From NCBI RefSeq assembly GCF_900113015.1, contig NZ_FONV01000009.1, forward strand, positions 310,001-374,000: 64,000 bases of DNA. The letters are read 5' to 3'. Numbering within the stretch: position 1 is the first letter of the stretch; every line of letters begins with the position of its first letter. The position numbers and the translations under genes were made by a program. The notes beneath the pieces were generated by a model. The model did not search any database, was not told the DNA's origin, and saw nothing but the letters and a program-made list of their open reading frames with translations. The DNA comes from Actinoplanes philippinensis. GTDB lineage: Bacteria > Actinomycetota > Actinomycetes > Mycobacteriales > Micromonosporaceae. Of this stretch, positions 1 through 9,591 are shown piece after piece.

Positions 1-1262
1 CGATCGACTCCCCCGCGCAGCGGCTGAATCTGGCCGGGAACCGGGCCGCGGCGCTGCTGATGCTGGGTGAGGAGGAGGCCTGGGAGGTCGTCGCGGGCCT
101 GCCGGCCGACGGCGCGACGACGGCGGAGCGGCTGGATGTGGCCCGCATCCACGTCAATGTCGGGACCGGGGCGCTGATCTGGGGCCGGTACGCCGACGCG
201 GAGCAGCATCTCGCGGTGGCGATGCGCCTGGCCGAGGCGGAGCAGGCGTCGCGGCTGCGGCACAACGTGCGGCTCGAACAGGCGAACCTGGCGTGGCACA
301 CCGGCCGGTGGGATGGTCTGGCGGAGACGAGCGCGGCACTCGCCGACGCTGATCGGGATCGGCCGGCGCACTACCTGGGCAGTATTCGTCTCGCGGCCCG
401 GCTGGCGGCCGTGGCGGGGCGGCGGCGGGTCGCGGAGGAGCAGTTCCGGCTGGTGCTGGAGGAGTCCGCCCGGCTGGGCGCGGCCGATGACACGGTGGAG
501 GCCGCGGCGGCGCTGGCCCGGTTGTGGCTGGCCGACGGCAACGGCCGCCGGGCGGTGCGGATCACGAACGAGCCGATCGAGACGGTACGCCGCAAGGGCA
601 TCTGGGTGTGGGCGACGGACCTGGTCCCGGCCCGGGTCGAGGCGCTGCTCGCCGCCGGTGACGCGACGGCCGCGGCGCGTCTGACCGACCAGTTCGCCAG
701 GGGGCTGCGGGGCCGGACAGCGCCCGCGCCTCGCGCCGCGCTCGCGGTGTGCCGTGCCCTGCTGTTCGAGGCGGCCGGTGATCATTCCCGGTCGGCGGCG
801 GCGTTCGATCGGGCGGCGCGGGCGTGGAGCGCGTTGCCGCGGCCGTACGACGCGATGCGCGCGCGGGAGCGGCAGGCCGAGGCGCTGATCGCGCTGGGCC
901 GGAGCGGGCCGGGCCGGGAGCTGCTGGCCGGGCAGTACGAGCAGTTGTTCCGGCTGGGCGCCCGCGGGGACGCGGATCGGGTGGCGCAGCGGCTGCGCGA
1001 GCACGGCGCGGAGGTGCCGCGGTTGTGGCGTGGCGGCCGGCGTGGGTACGGCGACCAGCTGTCGCCCCGTGAGCTGGACGTGGTGCAGCTGGTGGTGGCC
1101 GGCAAGACGAACCGGCAGATCAGCCGGATCCTGGCCAAGTCGCCGGCCACGGTGGACCAGCAGTTGCGGGCGGCGATGCGCAAGCTGAAGGTCAGCTCCC
1201 GGACGGCGCTGGCGGTCAAGGCGGTGGAGGCCGGCGTGTTCGCCGACGAGGACGCCTCATGA
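1..1262 (+). CDS. LuxR-type transcriptional regulator, C-terminal part (5' end outside window)
   Basis: The reading frame is already open at base 3, upstream of the first in-window ATG at 60, so this is the 3' part of a longer gene. The visible ~420 residues are Ala/Leu/Arg-rich helical repeats of TPR type. They end in a LuxR/GerE helix-turn-helix over the last ~60 residues, with LSPRELDVVQLVVAGKTNRQ followed by a recognition helix containing SPATVDQQL. The layout matches large ATP-binding LuxR (LAL/MalT-type) regulators, whose N-terminal ATPase would lie before the window; that part is inferred. The target is unknown. The stop lies 257 bp before the next gene on the same strand. Confidence 0.8.
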   Translation, partial: IDSPAQRLNLAGNRAAALLMLGEEEAWEVVAGLPADGATTAERLDVARIHVNVGTGALIWGRYADAEQHLAVAMRLAEAEQASRLRHNVRLEQANLAWHTGRWDGLAETSAALADADRDRPAHYLGSIRLAARLAAVAGRRRVAEEQFRLVLEESARLGAADDTVEAAAALARLWLADGNGRRAVRITNEPIETVRRKGIWVWATDLVPARVEALLAAGDATAAARLTDQFARGLRGRTAPAPRAALAVCRALLFEAAGDHSRSAAAFDRAARAWSALPRPYDAMRARERQAEALIALGRSGPGRELLAGQYEQLFRLGARGDADRVAQRLREHGAEVPRLWRGGRRGYGDQLSPRELDVVQLVVAGKTNRQISRILAKSPATVDQQLRAAMRKLKVSSRTALAVKAVEAGVFADEDAS

Positions 1263-1519
1263 ATTTTGACGTATCCACCTGATAGCTAAGGTCCCTCGCC
1301 GAGCCCGAGCATGGCTGCATGATCCATAGCCCCGGGCCGATGCATGCCTGAGCGACCTGTCGTGCCTGACGACTCCGTCGCCGAGCCTCCGTCCCCTCTC
1401 GAGCTGTCGCGGGAGCCGCACGACAGCGCCCGCGACGACGCCGACGCCCACGACGCCGCCGGTGCCGCCGATCACCAGAGCCACGACCCCTACCAACCCC
1501 TGTAGGCGGAAGGGACCCC
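1263..1519. other. Intergenic region upstream of the subtilase
   Basis: This is a 257-bp gap between the regulator and the secreted protease. A TTGACG hexamer at 1266-1271 resembles a -35 box, but no well-spaced -10 box follows. A 53-codon acidic open frame (1344-1505, ATG to TAG) ends 14 bases before the protease start. It has no convincing ribosome binding site and I do not call it a gene. AGGCGGAAGGGACCCC at 1504-1519 supplies the protease ribosome binding site. Confidence 0.4.
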
Positions 1520-4500
1520 ATGAGATTCACAGCCCTCGCGGCGACGCTGGCCGCAGTGGTCGGCCTGAGCCTGTTGCCGCAACTGCCGGCGTCCGCGGCG
1601 GAGCCGGATCCCGGCGGCAAGATCGCGCCGACGCTGAAGGACCGGTTCCGGACGCAGCCGTCCGCCGACTTCTGGATCACCTTCGAGACCGGCGCCGACC
1701 TGGCGCCGGCGAAGAAGATCACCGACTGGACCGCGCGTGGGCGGTTCGTCTACGACGCGCTGAGCGCCGCGACGACGAAGTCCGTGGCGTCGGTGTCCGC
1801 CGAGCTCGACCGGGCCGGCGTGAAGTACACCTCCTACCCGATCGCCAACGCGGTGCTGGTCAAGGGCGGCACCGAGAAGCTGGCGCTGGACGTGGCCGCT
1901 CGGGTGCAGGTCGCCGAGATCCACGCGACGCCGCAGGTCGCGCTCGTCGAGCCGGTGGAGGAGAAGATCCCCGCCGACCGGTCCGCGCGGCCGGCCGCGC
2001 CGAAGGCCGCCGGCGACGACGGCACTGTCACGTGGGGCCTGGAGGAGATCCGCGCGCCGCAGGCGTGGGCCATGGGCGCGACCGGCGCCGGGATCACGGT
2101 GTCGAACCTCGACTCGGGTGTGCAGTTCGACCACCCCGCGCTGAAGAGGCAGTACCGGGGTACGAAGCCGGACGGCACCGTCGACCACAACTACAACTGG
2201 ATGGCGACGCGGGGCTCGTGCGCGAGCGCGCCGTGCGACGACAACGGGCACGGCACGCACACCATGGGCACCATGGTCGGTCTCGACGGCACCGACCACG
2301 TCGGGGTGGCGCCGGACGCGCAGTGGATCGCGACGGACGGCTGCTGTGCGAGCAACGGTGTCGAGTCGCTGCTGCGGTCCGGCTGGTGGCTGCTCGCGCC
2401 GACCGACGTGCGGGGCGAGAACCCCGATCCGTCGAAGCGGCCGCACGTGATCAACAACTCGTGGGGGCAGAACGTCGAGCACGACTTCGACGGATTCTTC
2501 CAGGCGATCGACGAGGCCTGGAGCGCCGCGGGCATCTTCAGTGTCTGGTCGTCGGGCAACACCTCGCCGTACGCGGCCTGCGACACCGTCTCCTCGCCGG
2601 GCGCCGCCGGCAGCGCGTACTCCGTCGGTGCTCTGTCGCCGGACGGCACGCTGGCGTCGTTCTCCCGCAAGGGTGAGGGTGAGGGCGGCCGGATCAAGCC
2701 GGAGATCTCCGCGCCGGGCGACGCGGTGCGGTCGTCGTACCCGAACAACGGCTACGTGGAGATGTCCGGCACGTCGATGGCGGCGCCGCACGTGGCGGGC
2801 GCCGTGGCGGCGCTGTGGAGCTACGACCCGACCCTGATCGGGCAGGTCGACGAGACCCGCCGGCTGCTGGGCGCGTCGGCCGTCGACGTCGACGACACCG
2901 AGTGCGGCGGCACCGCGGAGATCAACAACAAGTACGGCGAGGGCCGGCTCGATCTCGTACGCCTGCTGGAGCTCGCCCCGCGCAAGGGCGGAACCCTGAC
3001 CGGTGTGGTCACCGCCGGCGGCGCCCCGGTCCCCGCCGCGGAGGTGACGATCAGCGGCCCGTTCAGCAGGTCGATCGGCACCGGCGCCGACGGCCGGTTC
3101 ACCACGAACCTGCCGGTCGGTGACTACAAGCTCAGCACCAAGGTCTTCGGCTACCTGACGGCGACCGCGGACGTCACGATCGGTCTCGGTCAGGACACCG
3201 CGGTCACGTTGCCGCTGACCGCGGCCGCTCGGCACGACATCAGCGGCCGGGTGGTCGACGGCCAGAAGCGACCCGTCGCGAACGCCGACGTGTCGCTGCA
3301 GGGAACGCCGCTCAAGCCGGTACGCACCGGCGCCGACGGCGCGTTCACGATCGCCGCTGTCCCGGAGGGCGCCTACGGCCTGTCCGTCGAGCCCAACGCC
3401 TGCTTCTCCCCCACGACGGTTCCGCTGACCGTCGGCGCGCAGAACCAGCCGTCGGAGATCGCGGTCGGGCTCGTCGTCGACAAGGGCGGCTACCGCTGCG
3501 CCGTGACCGAGGGCGAGCACCTGCGCGGCACCGACCCGGTCACGTTCACCAGCGGGGTGTGGACCACGGTGAAGCTGCCGTTCCCGATCGCGCTCTACAA
3601 CGGCAGCCACGACACCCTCGGCATCGGACTGCGCGGGGTGATCGCCCCGGACGGCAGCACCGGGCCCGGCTACGGCGGCGCGGGCATCTTCCCGTTGTAC
3701 GTGGAGAGCCCGGTCGAGTTCGCCCCCGGCGGTGGTGTCTTCACCGCGGCGACCAAGGTCGACGGTGAGGACGCGTTCGTCATCGAGTACCGCAACGCCA
3801 GGATCTGGGCCTATCCGAGCCGGACGGAGTACACCGCGCCGGTGAACTTCTCGGCCACGCTCACCCGGTCCGGCACGGTGATCTTCGGGTACGGCGACGG
3901 CATCGGCTCCGACGACCCGGTGACCGCCGGCGTGCACGCGGTCACCGGCATCCAGGGCTGGGCGGGCGTCGACGGCATCCGGTTCTCCGACCACGCCCCG
4001 GTGCTGCGCGACGGCATGATCGTCACCTACGACCTGCCGGACTTCGGGTATCTCGACGCGACCGTCGCCGACCGGAACGACGGGCTGCCGGTCGCCGGCG
4101 CGAAGGTCTCCTTCAGCACCAGGGACGGGCTGGTGGAGGCCGTCACGACCAACGGCACGGGCATCGTGCACCGGCAGCTTCCGGTGGGCGAGTACACGAT
4201 GACGGTCGAGGCGCCGAACTACACGACCGCGGCGTACCCCTTCTCGTTGAAGGATCTCTATGCGAAGGCCCGGATCGACGCCCGGCTGACCACCGGCGCC
4301 GCCGGGCAGAAGACCGAGGGGCTGGACGCGCTGCTGGGCGCCGGCCAGAACGGGGTGGGCTCGCTGACCCTGACCAACAACGGTTCGGCGCCGCTGACGT
4401 ACAGCCTGGGTGAGGCCGCCCGGCATCCCGAGCTCGACGCCGCCGGCGCCACCGCGCGCACCGGGACGGGCGCGGCCAGCACGATCGACCTGGCCGCGTG

Positions 4501-7500
4501 GAAGGCCGGCGCGAGCGGGATGAAGCCGTCGGACGTCGACGGCAGGCCCGCCACGTCGAGCGGCGCTTCCGGTGTCACCGCGGCGCAGGCGTCGGCCAAG
4601 GTCGGCGCGACCTCCGGCGGCGAGGTGATCACCCGGATCTCGATCCCGGGCACGATCGCGGAGAAGGAGCCGTCCGGCATCGGCTACGACGGCGACGTGT
4701 GGATCCACGACTACGACAAGCGGACCAACACCGCCTACACGGTCACCGGCAAGAAGACCGGGAAGGTGTTCGACGCGTCGTGGAACCCCGCGTACCGGGC
4801 GTTCGACATGGCCCTGGACACCCGGACCGGCGACATGTGCCAGATGGAGGACAGCCCGGCCAGCTACATCCACTGCTTCGACCGGGCCACCGGCAAGGAG
4901 ACGAGGCAGATCAAGGGTGACTGGTCGACGCTGCAGCTGACCGGTCTGGCGTACAACCCGAAGCAGGACGTCTTCTACGTCGGCGGCCGGCGCAACGGCA
5001 TGATCGGGACCGTCGCCGGCACGTCGCACGACAACCCGGGCGCGCTGCTGTCGTTCTGTGCCCCGCCGCTGCCCGAGGTGATGGGCCTGGCCTACAACCA
5101 GGCGTCGGACACCATCTGGTACACCGATCTCACCTCGAACCGGCCCACCCGGCTGCTGCAGGTCGACCCGGTCGACTGTTCGCTGGTGAACGCCTGGTGG
5201 TTCCCGGGCCAGAAGGCGGGCCAGGGCGGTGGCCTGGAGACCGACGCGACCGGCGCGCTGTGGGCGGCCGACCAGATCGCCGACGACGTCGTGCTCGTCG
5301 ACGTCGAGGACGACCTGCTCACCGACCTGCCGTGGCTGTCGCTCTCCTCGACCGGCGGCACGCTGGCCCCCGGCCAGTCGGCGACGGTCAAGGTGTCGAT
5401 CTCCGCGAAGGGCGCCGAGCCGGGCGTACGGGGCGCGAACATCGTGGTCCGGTCCAACTCGGGACGCCAGTCGAAGAGCTACGTGCCGGTCACGCTCACG
5501 ACCACGAAGTACCAGGTCGGCGTGAACGCGGGCGGTGCGAAGCTCACCGACGGCACCGGCTACACCTGGTCGGCCGATCAGGCGGCCGGGAAGAAGTCGT
5601 GGGGCTACGAGGGCAGGACGAAGGTCGCCACCACGAGGTCGCCGATCGCGGGCACGACCGACGACGCCCTGTTCCAGTCGCAGCGGACCACGGCGGACAA
5701 GCAGCTGTTCTACCGGTTCCCGGACGCGCCGAAGGGCACCTACGCGGTCGACCTCGGGTTCGCCGAGATCGACCGGGCCGGCCGGGGCCGGCGGGTGTTC
5801 GACGTGCTCGTGGACGGGACGCTGACCGACTATGCGTACGATCCGGCCGCGGCCGTGGGGCCGAACGCCGCCGACTGGCGCAGGGCGGTGGTGAAGCACG
5901 AGGGTGGCCCGCTGACCGTGGAACTGCGCGGCTCGAAGGGCCTGCAGGCCCCGAGCATCGCCGCGCTGCGGGTGACGCTCGACCCGCGCGGTGACGAGGC
6001 CGAGCCGGAGCCCCAGCCCGAACAGCCGGATCCCGGACCGGTGCCGGTGGCGCCGGCCGGCCGGTCGTACTCGATGAAGGTCTCCGAAGGGCTCTATCGG
6101 CAGGGCGCCCAGGAGTCCGGCTGGCACGGGGACGACCTGTGCGGCGTGCTGTGGTTCGACGCCGGCTACCTGCAGCCGTTCTACGACGGCGCCTGGGACG
6201 GGGTGTGCGTGACGACGAACGGCACGCTCGTCTTCGACCGTGCCAGCACGTCCGGGAGCAACACGGCGCTGCCGTCGCCGTCGCCGATCGACGCGATCCA
6301 CCCGTTCTGGGACGACCTCGTCGTCGACGACGAGGCGGGCATCTACTTCGGCACGACCCGGGTGGACGGGGTGGCGGCGCAGGTCGTCGAGTGGCGCGAC
6401 GTCACCTTCTACAGCGACCGGACGGCTCGGGTCAGCTTCTCGGTCACGCTGATCGCCGACGGGCGGATCCAGATCGGCTACGGCGACGGTGTCGGCGGTG
6501 ACAACCCGCTCACCCGGGGGTCGTCGGCGACGGTCGGGGTGGAGAGCCTGAACCGCAACCCGGCCGGCCAGTACTCCGTCGACCAGCCCGTCCTCAAGGC
6601 CGGCCTGGGCCTGGAGTACACCCTTCCGGCGGCGGGCACGATCGAGGGCACGGTCACCGACGCCAACGACGGCAAGCCGATCGAGGGCGCGATCGTCACG
6701 CTCACCGGGCCGGCGGGTGATCGGGTCATCTCGACCGACGTGAAGGGCCGGTGGAAGGCTCAGGCGCTGGTCGGTGCGAACACCGTGCAGGTTGCGGCGC
6801 CCCACTACGTCACCGCGAGCCGTCCGGTCACCATCGCCACCAAGGACCAGGCGGAGGTACGGGACACCGCACTGACCACCGGCGTCGCCACGGTCACCAC
6901 GGGGAGCCTCGACTGGCTGCTCGACAAGGACCGCCGGGCGACGGCTGACGTGACCGTGACCAACAGCGGCTCCGCCCCGCTGGAGGTACACGTCGGCGAG
7001 GCGAGCGAAATGGCGTGGCTGTCGCTCACGGGTGCGGCCGCGACCGGCACTGTCACGCTGGCGGCCGGCAGGTCCACCACCGTCACGGTGACGGCCGACA
7101 ACACCGGCGTGGCACCCGGCGTGCTCACCGGGGACCTGCTCGTGACGTCGACCGCGGGCAAGGGCGACACCCAGCGCAAGCCGGTGCGCCTGGCGACGTC
7201 GGCGTACACGAAGGCCGTCGACGCGGGCGGTCCGGGGTACGTGGGTCCCGCCGGGTTCTTCTCGCCCGACCAGGCGCTCGGCTCGAAGTCCTGGGGCCAC
7301 GTCGGCGGGAAGGTGAGCACCACGAGGGCCGACATCGCCGGTACCAGGGACGACGCGCTGTTCCGTACCCAGCGCACCGGCGAGACGTTCCGCTACGTGT
7401 TCCGCGACGCCCCGGCCGGGACGTACCGGATCGGCCTCGACTTCGCCGAGATCGAGAAGGTCAAGGCCGGCAAGCGTGCCTTCGATGTGCTCGCCGACGG

Positions 7501-7678
7501 CAAGGTCGTGCTCTACGACCATGACGTGCAGGCGAGAGTGGGCGCGCTGACCGCGGACACGAACACGGTCACCGTCGAGCACACCGGTGGTGACCTGACG
7601 ATCGTGTTCACCCGGGAGAAGGGTGAGGCCGACCCGATCCTCAACGCCCTGAAGGTGCAGGAGGATCCGAGACTCTGA
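1520..7678 (+). CDS. Large secreted S8 (subtilisin-family) protease with duplicated accessory modules
   Basis: A 2052-residue secreted serine endopeptidase. A Sec signal peptide (residues 1-27, ending PASAA) is followed by an I9-like propeptide (~50-140) and an S8 domain. The catalytic residues are visible: Asp in NLDSGVQFDH (~197), His in NGHGTHTMG (~243), oxyanion Asn in VINNSWGQ, and Ser in MSGTSMAAPHVAG (~418). Carboxypeptidase-regulatory-like beta domains follow (~490-640). Then a cassette occurs twice: a nidogen-like YGDG domain, a regulatory-like domain with DANDG or DRNDG, an Ig-like NNGSAPL/NSGSAPL segment, and a malectin-like domain. The first copy carries an inserted propeller-like segment (~1040-1300). 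The malectin-like domains suggest carbohydrate binding, hence protease action on cell-wall or plant material; this is inference. The start has a good ribosome binding site (GGAAGGGA). Confidence 0.93.
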   Translation: MRFTALAATLAAVVGLSLLPQLPASAAEPDPGGKIAPTLKDRFRTQPSADFWITFETGADLAPAKKITDWTARGRFVYDALSAATTKSVASVSAELDRAGVKYTSYPIANAVLVKGGTEKLALDVAARVQVAEIHATPQVALVEPVEEKIPADRSARPAAPKAAGDDGTVTWGLEEIRAPQAWAMGATGAGITVSNLDSGVQFDHPALKRQYRGTKPDGTVDHNYNWMATRGSCASAPCDDNGHGTHTMGTMVGLDGTDHVGVAPDAQWIATDGCCASNGVESLLRSGWWLLAPTDVRGENPDPSKRPHVINNSWGQNVEHDFDGFFQAIDEAWSAAGIFSVWSSGNTSPYAACDTVSSPGAAGSAYSVGALSPDGTLASFSRKGEGEGGRIKPEISAPGDAVRSSYPNNGYVEMSGTSMAAPHVAGAVAALWSYDPTLIGQVDETRRLLGASAVDVDDTECGGTAEINNKYGEGRLDLVRLLELAPRKGGTLTGVVTAGGAPVPAAEVTISGPFSRSIGTGADGRFTTNLPVGDYKLSTKVFGYLTATADVTIGLGQDTAVTLPLTAAARHDISGRVVDGQKRPVANADVSLQGTPLKPVRTGADGAFTIAAVPEGAYGLSVEPNACFSPTTVPLTVGAQNQPSEIAVGLVVDKGGYRCAVTEGEHLRGTDPVTFTSGVWTTVKLPFPIALYNGSHDTLGIGLRGVIAPDGSTGPGYGGAGIFPLYVESPVEFAPGGGVFTAATKVDGEDAFVIEYRNARIWAYPSRTEYTAPVNFSATLTRSGTVIFGYGDGIGSDDPVTAGVHAVTGIQGWAGVDGIRFSDHAPVLRDGMIVTYDLPDFGYLDATVADRNDGLPVAGAKVSFSTRDGLVEAVTTNGTGIVHRQLPVGEYTMTVEAPNYTTAAYPFSLKDLYAKARIDARLTTGAAGQKTEGLDALLGAGQNGVGSLTLTNNGSAPLTYSLGEAARHPELDAAGATARTGTGAASTIDLAAWKAGASGMKPSDVDGRPATSSGASGVTAAQASAKVGATSGGEVITRISIPGTIAEKEPSGIGYDGDVWIHDYDKRTNTAYTVTGKKTGKVFDASWNPAYRAFDMALDTRTGDMCQMEDSPASYIHCFDRATGKETRQIKGDWSTLQLTGLAYNPKQDVFYVGGRRNGMIGTVAGTSHDNPGALLSFCAPPLPEVMGLAYNQASDTIWYTDLTSNRPTRLLQVDPVDCSLVNAWWFPGQKAGQGGGLETDATGALWAADQIADDVVLVDVEDDLLTDLPWLSLSSTGGTLAPGQSATVKVSISAKGAEPGVRGANIVVRSNSGRQSKSYVPVTLTTTKYQVGVNAGGAKLTDGTGYTWSADQAAGKKSWGYEGRTKVATTRSPIAGTTDDALFQSQRTTADKQLFYRFPDAPKGTYAVDLGFAEIDRAGRGRRVFDVLVDGTLTDYAYDPAAAVGPNAADWRRAVVKHEGGPLTVELRGSKGLQAPSIAALRVTLDPRGDEAEPEPQPEQPDPGPVPVAPAGRSYSMKVSEGLYRQGAQESGWHGDDLCGVLWFDAGYLQPFYDGAWDGVCVTTNGTLVFDRASTSGSNTALPSPSPIDAIHPFWDDLVVDDEAGIYFGTTRVDGVAAQVVEWRDVTFYSDRTARVSFSVTLIADGRIQIGYGDGVGGDNPLTRGSSATVGVESLNRNPAGQYSVDQPVLKAGLGLEYTLPAAGTIEGTVTDANDGKPIEGAIVTLTGPAGDRVISTDVKGRWKAQALVGANTVQVAAPHYVTASRPVTIATKDQAEVRDTALTTGVATVTTGSLDWLLDKDRRATADVTVTNSGSAPLEVHVGEASEMAWLSLTGAAATGTVTLAAGRSTTVTVTADNTGVAPGVLTGDLLVTSTAGKGDTQRKPVRLATSAYTKAVDAGGPGYVGPAGFFSPDQALGSKSWGHVGGKVSTTRADIAGTRDDALFRTQRTGETFRYVFRDAPAGTYRIGLDFAEIEKVKAGKRAFDVLADGKVVLYDHDVQARVGALTADTNTVTVEHTGGDLTIVFTREKGEADPILNALKVQEDPRL

Positions 7679-7696
7679 TCCGGCCCCCCGAAAAGG

Positions 7697-7734
7697 TCAG
7701 GGCCTCCCCGGCGCAGTCGCCGGGGAGGCCCTGA
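7697..7734. terminator. Bidirectional intrinsic terminator-like hairpin
   Basis: A perfect 17-bp inverted repeat with loop CAGT lies between the convergent subtilase gene and the small secreted-protein operon. The left arm is TCAGGGCCTCCCCGGCG and the right arm is its exact complement. There is no U-tract, as is common in actinomycetes. Its position 18 bp after one stop and just before the opposite stop supports a role in both directions. Confidence 0.85.
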
Positions 7735-7740
7735 TCGTTG

Positions 7741-8397
7741 CTACTTGGTGACGATGATGATGACCACCACGGTCGTGACCAGCAGGAAGTTCAGGAGGTC
7801 CTCGTCGGTGGGGTGACCCGGCCCCGGCCCGCCGGGAGCGTCGTCCGCCACGATGAGCTGGGCGACGTGGTCCGAGCTGATCTGCAGCGCGTCGGCGAAC
7901 GACGGCGACGTCCTGGCCTTGGCCTGCACCTGGCGCAGGAGTTCGGGCAGGAAGCCGGGTTCCAGGTTCGCCAGCACCGCCGGCACGGGCATGCTGCGGG
8001 CGATCTTCGGCTGCGGACGGCTCTGACTCTGGGTGTAGTGCAGAAAGGCGAAGGCCAGCAGCGTACGGGTCTCCGGGATCTGCTTGACGGCGGCCTCGAT
8101 CGAGTCGGTGCCGGTCAGGTTCTTGATCCGGGTCTTGAGCCAGGCGAGCAGGTCGTCCGCGTCCGGGTCACGGGGAGCGGACGCGAGATAGCCGGTCAGG
8201 CCGGCCTTGAACAGCCGGGTGGCGCCGTCGAGGTCGACCGCGCCCAGGTCGGCGTCGACGAGGTTCAGCACACGGCGGGCGTGCTGGGTGGTCGCCGTGT
8301 CGGCGGCGGCCGACGCCCCGGCCGGCAGGATGGTGGCCGCAGTCACGGCGGCCAGCGCGGCGGCGCCCCCGCCGACGATCAGTTTCCGTCGGTCCAT
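7741..8397 (-). CDS. Small secreted protein with hydrophobic C-terminal tail
   Basis: A 218-residue protein of unknown function. The N-terminus DRRKLIVGGG followed by an Ala-rich stretch ending GASAAAD looks like a Tat-style or Sec export signal. The middle (~45-190) is helical, with no motif I recognise. The last ~18 residues (LLNFLLVTTVVVIIIVTK) are strongly hydrophobic and end in Lys, like a C-terminal membrane anchor. The ATG is preceded by AAGGGGAAC. It lies 39 bp downstream of another small secreted protein on the same strand, with a similar AAGGGGAA ribosome site, so the two are probably one operon. Could be a cell-surface protein. Confidence 0.75.
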   Translation of the reverse strand: MDRRKLIVGGGAAALAAVTAATILPAGASAAADTATTQHARRVLNLVDADLGAVDLDGATRLFKAGLTGYLASAPRDPDADDLLAWLKTRIKNLTGTDSIEAAVKQIPETRTLLAFAFLHYTQSQSRPQPKIARSMPVPAVLANLEPGFLPELLRQVQAKARTSPSFADALQISSDHVAQLIVADDAPGGPGPGHPTDEDLLNFLLVTTVVVIIIVTK

Positions 8398-8436
8398 AAC
8401 GGATGTTCCCCTTGTCTCGGTCGATGATCCGCGTTC

Positions 8437-8823
8437 TCAGAAGTTGCGGCTGACGGTGTTCGTCCGGACGGAGACGACGTTGCCGTTGGGCTCACGCACC
8501 GCGACCTTGGCGTAGATCTCGTCCTCACGGTTGAACGGGGAGTCGTCCTCGTCCAGCGTTCCCTGGTCGACGAGCTGGCCGGGCAGGAAGTTCGCGATGA
8601 ACTGGTCGAACGGCCAGTCCTCGGCGTACAGCGAAACGGTGCCCGGGCTCCCCCCGGTACAGCTCACCAGGATCCGGTAGACCTTGGTGCTGGGCCGTTC
8701 GAAGTCCAGGTGGCAGCTCGCCGCCTGCGCCGGGCCGGCGACACCGACGACGGCCGCGAGGCCGGCGCCGACGGCCAGGGCAGCCGCGGCGAGACCCGGC
8801 ATCGTCCTGTTGGAGCGGTGCAT
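8437..8823 (-). CDS. Small secreted protein with two cysteines
   Basis: A 128-residue exported protein of unknown function. The frame is open further upstream to 8916, but the ATG at 8823 follows AGAAGGGGAATGAC and starts a textbook signal peptide (MHRSNRTMPGLAAAALAVGA, cleaved after GPAQA). The mature ~95 residues hold two cysteines (ASCHLDF and LVSCTGG) that could form one disulfide, in an acidic, beta-rich sequence. It is the first gene of a probable two-gene operon with the tail-anchored secreted protein downstream. No family recognised. Confidence 0.75.
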   Translation of the reverse strand: MHRSNRTMPGLAAAALAVGAGLAAVVGVAGPAQAASCHLDFERPSTKVYRILVSCTGGSPGTVSLYAEDWPFDQFIANFLPGQLVDQGTLDEDDSPFNREDEIYAKVAVREPNGNVVSVRTNTVSRNF

Positions 8824-8941
8824 GTCATTCCCCTTCTGTGCCGCACGGTTGCGGTGTTCACCGAAGAGGCGTTCCATGCCGTTCCATCGTGGCCGCCGGG
8901 TCCAGCCGCCGGGCATCCGGTGAGCCCGGCCCCACGGACGC

Positions 8942-9514
8942 TCAGGCGAACAGGATCTGGCGCAGCACCCGGCCCAGGTGGCGGGCCAGGTCGTCGGCGG
9001 GCATCCGGGCCAGGACCCCGGTCGGGGCGATGTAGCGCACGACGGTGATGCCGATCAGCTGGGCGCCCAGCATCGCCACCCGGGCCGGGACGTCGTCCAC
9101 CGTGTCGCCGAGGACCTCCCCGTACGCCTCGATGCTGTTGGCGACCATCGCCTCCAGCAGGCCCGCCGTCACGTTCTGATCGGAGGCCATGCTGCGCAGC
9201 AGCACGACCAGCGGGTCACCGGCCGCGTTGCGCTCCATCCGCTCGACGAAGGCCTGCGCCACCCGCTCCGGCAGCGTCTCGCGATCACCCGCGATCGTCT
9301 GATCGAGCTCACGATGGCCCGGCACCGCGGCCAGGAACAGCTGCTCCTTGGTGCCGAACTGGCGCAGCACCAGGCCGTGCGTCACACCCGCCCGGGCGGC
9401 GATGTCGCGCACCGTGGCGCGGGCGAAGCCCTTCTCACCGAAGCACTCCTGCGCGGCGCTGAGGATGTCGAGGCGGTGCCCCTCGGGGTCCCGGCGCTGT
9501 GGTCGACGGCTCAC
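8942..9514 (-). CDS. TetR-family transcriptional regulator
   Basis: A 190-residue TetR-type regulator. The N-terminal DNA-binding domain (residues ~12-58) includes AAQECFGEKGFARATVRDIA and AGVTHGLVLRQFGTKEQLF, a typical TetR helix-turn-helix. The rest is the helical ligand and dimer domain. It is divergent from an SDR gene at 9592. The 77-bp space between them has two ACCACGTGGT palindromes, so it most likely represses itself and the SDR. The ligand is unknown. Confidence 0.9.
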   Translation of the reverse strand: MSRRPQRRDPEGHRLDILSAAQECFGEKGFARATVRDIAARAGVTHGLVLRQFGTKEQLFLAAVPGHRELDQTIAGDRETLPERVAQAFVERMERNAAGDPLVVLLRSMASDQNVTAGLLEAMVANSIEAYGEVLGDTVDDVPARVAMLGAQLIGITVVRYIAPTGVLARMPADDLARHLGRVLRQILFA

Positions 9515-9525
9515 GCCCCCAAATT

Positions 9526-9571
9526 ACCACGTGGTCATTAACGTGGTTACAGTCTTGATGACCACGTGGTC
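9526..9571. promoter_or_regulatory. Probable TetR operator pair (ACCACGTGGT)
   Basis: Two copies of the palindrome ACCACGTGGT at 9526-9535 and 9561-9570 (the second within GACCACGTGGTC, 9560-9571) flank an extra half-site AACGTGGTT. They fill the gap between divergent TetR and SDR genes. The function is inferred from symmetry and position. Confidence 0.75.
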
Positions 9572-9591
9572 AACAACCTGAGGAGCCGCAC

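Noticed and set aside
1344..1505. 53-codon acidic ORF before the subtilase
   Set aside because: No ribosome site and low-complexity Asp/Ala/Pro composition; probably leader or intergenic DNA.
1490..7582. A 2030-codon open frame antisense to the subtilase
   Set aside because: It is the exact shadow of a gene with strong GC third-position bias; the composition (Arg/Val/Gly/His-rich) has no domains.
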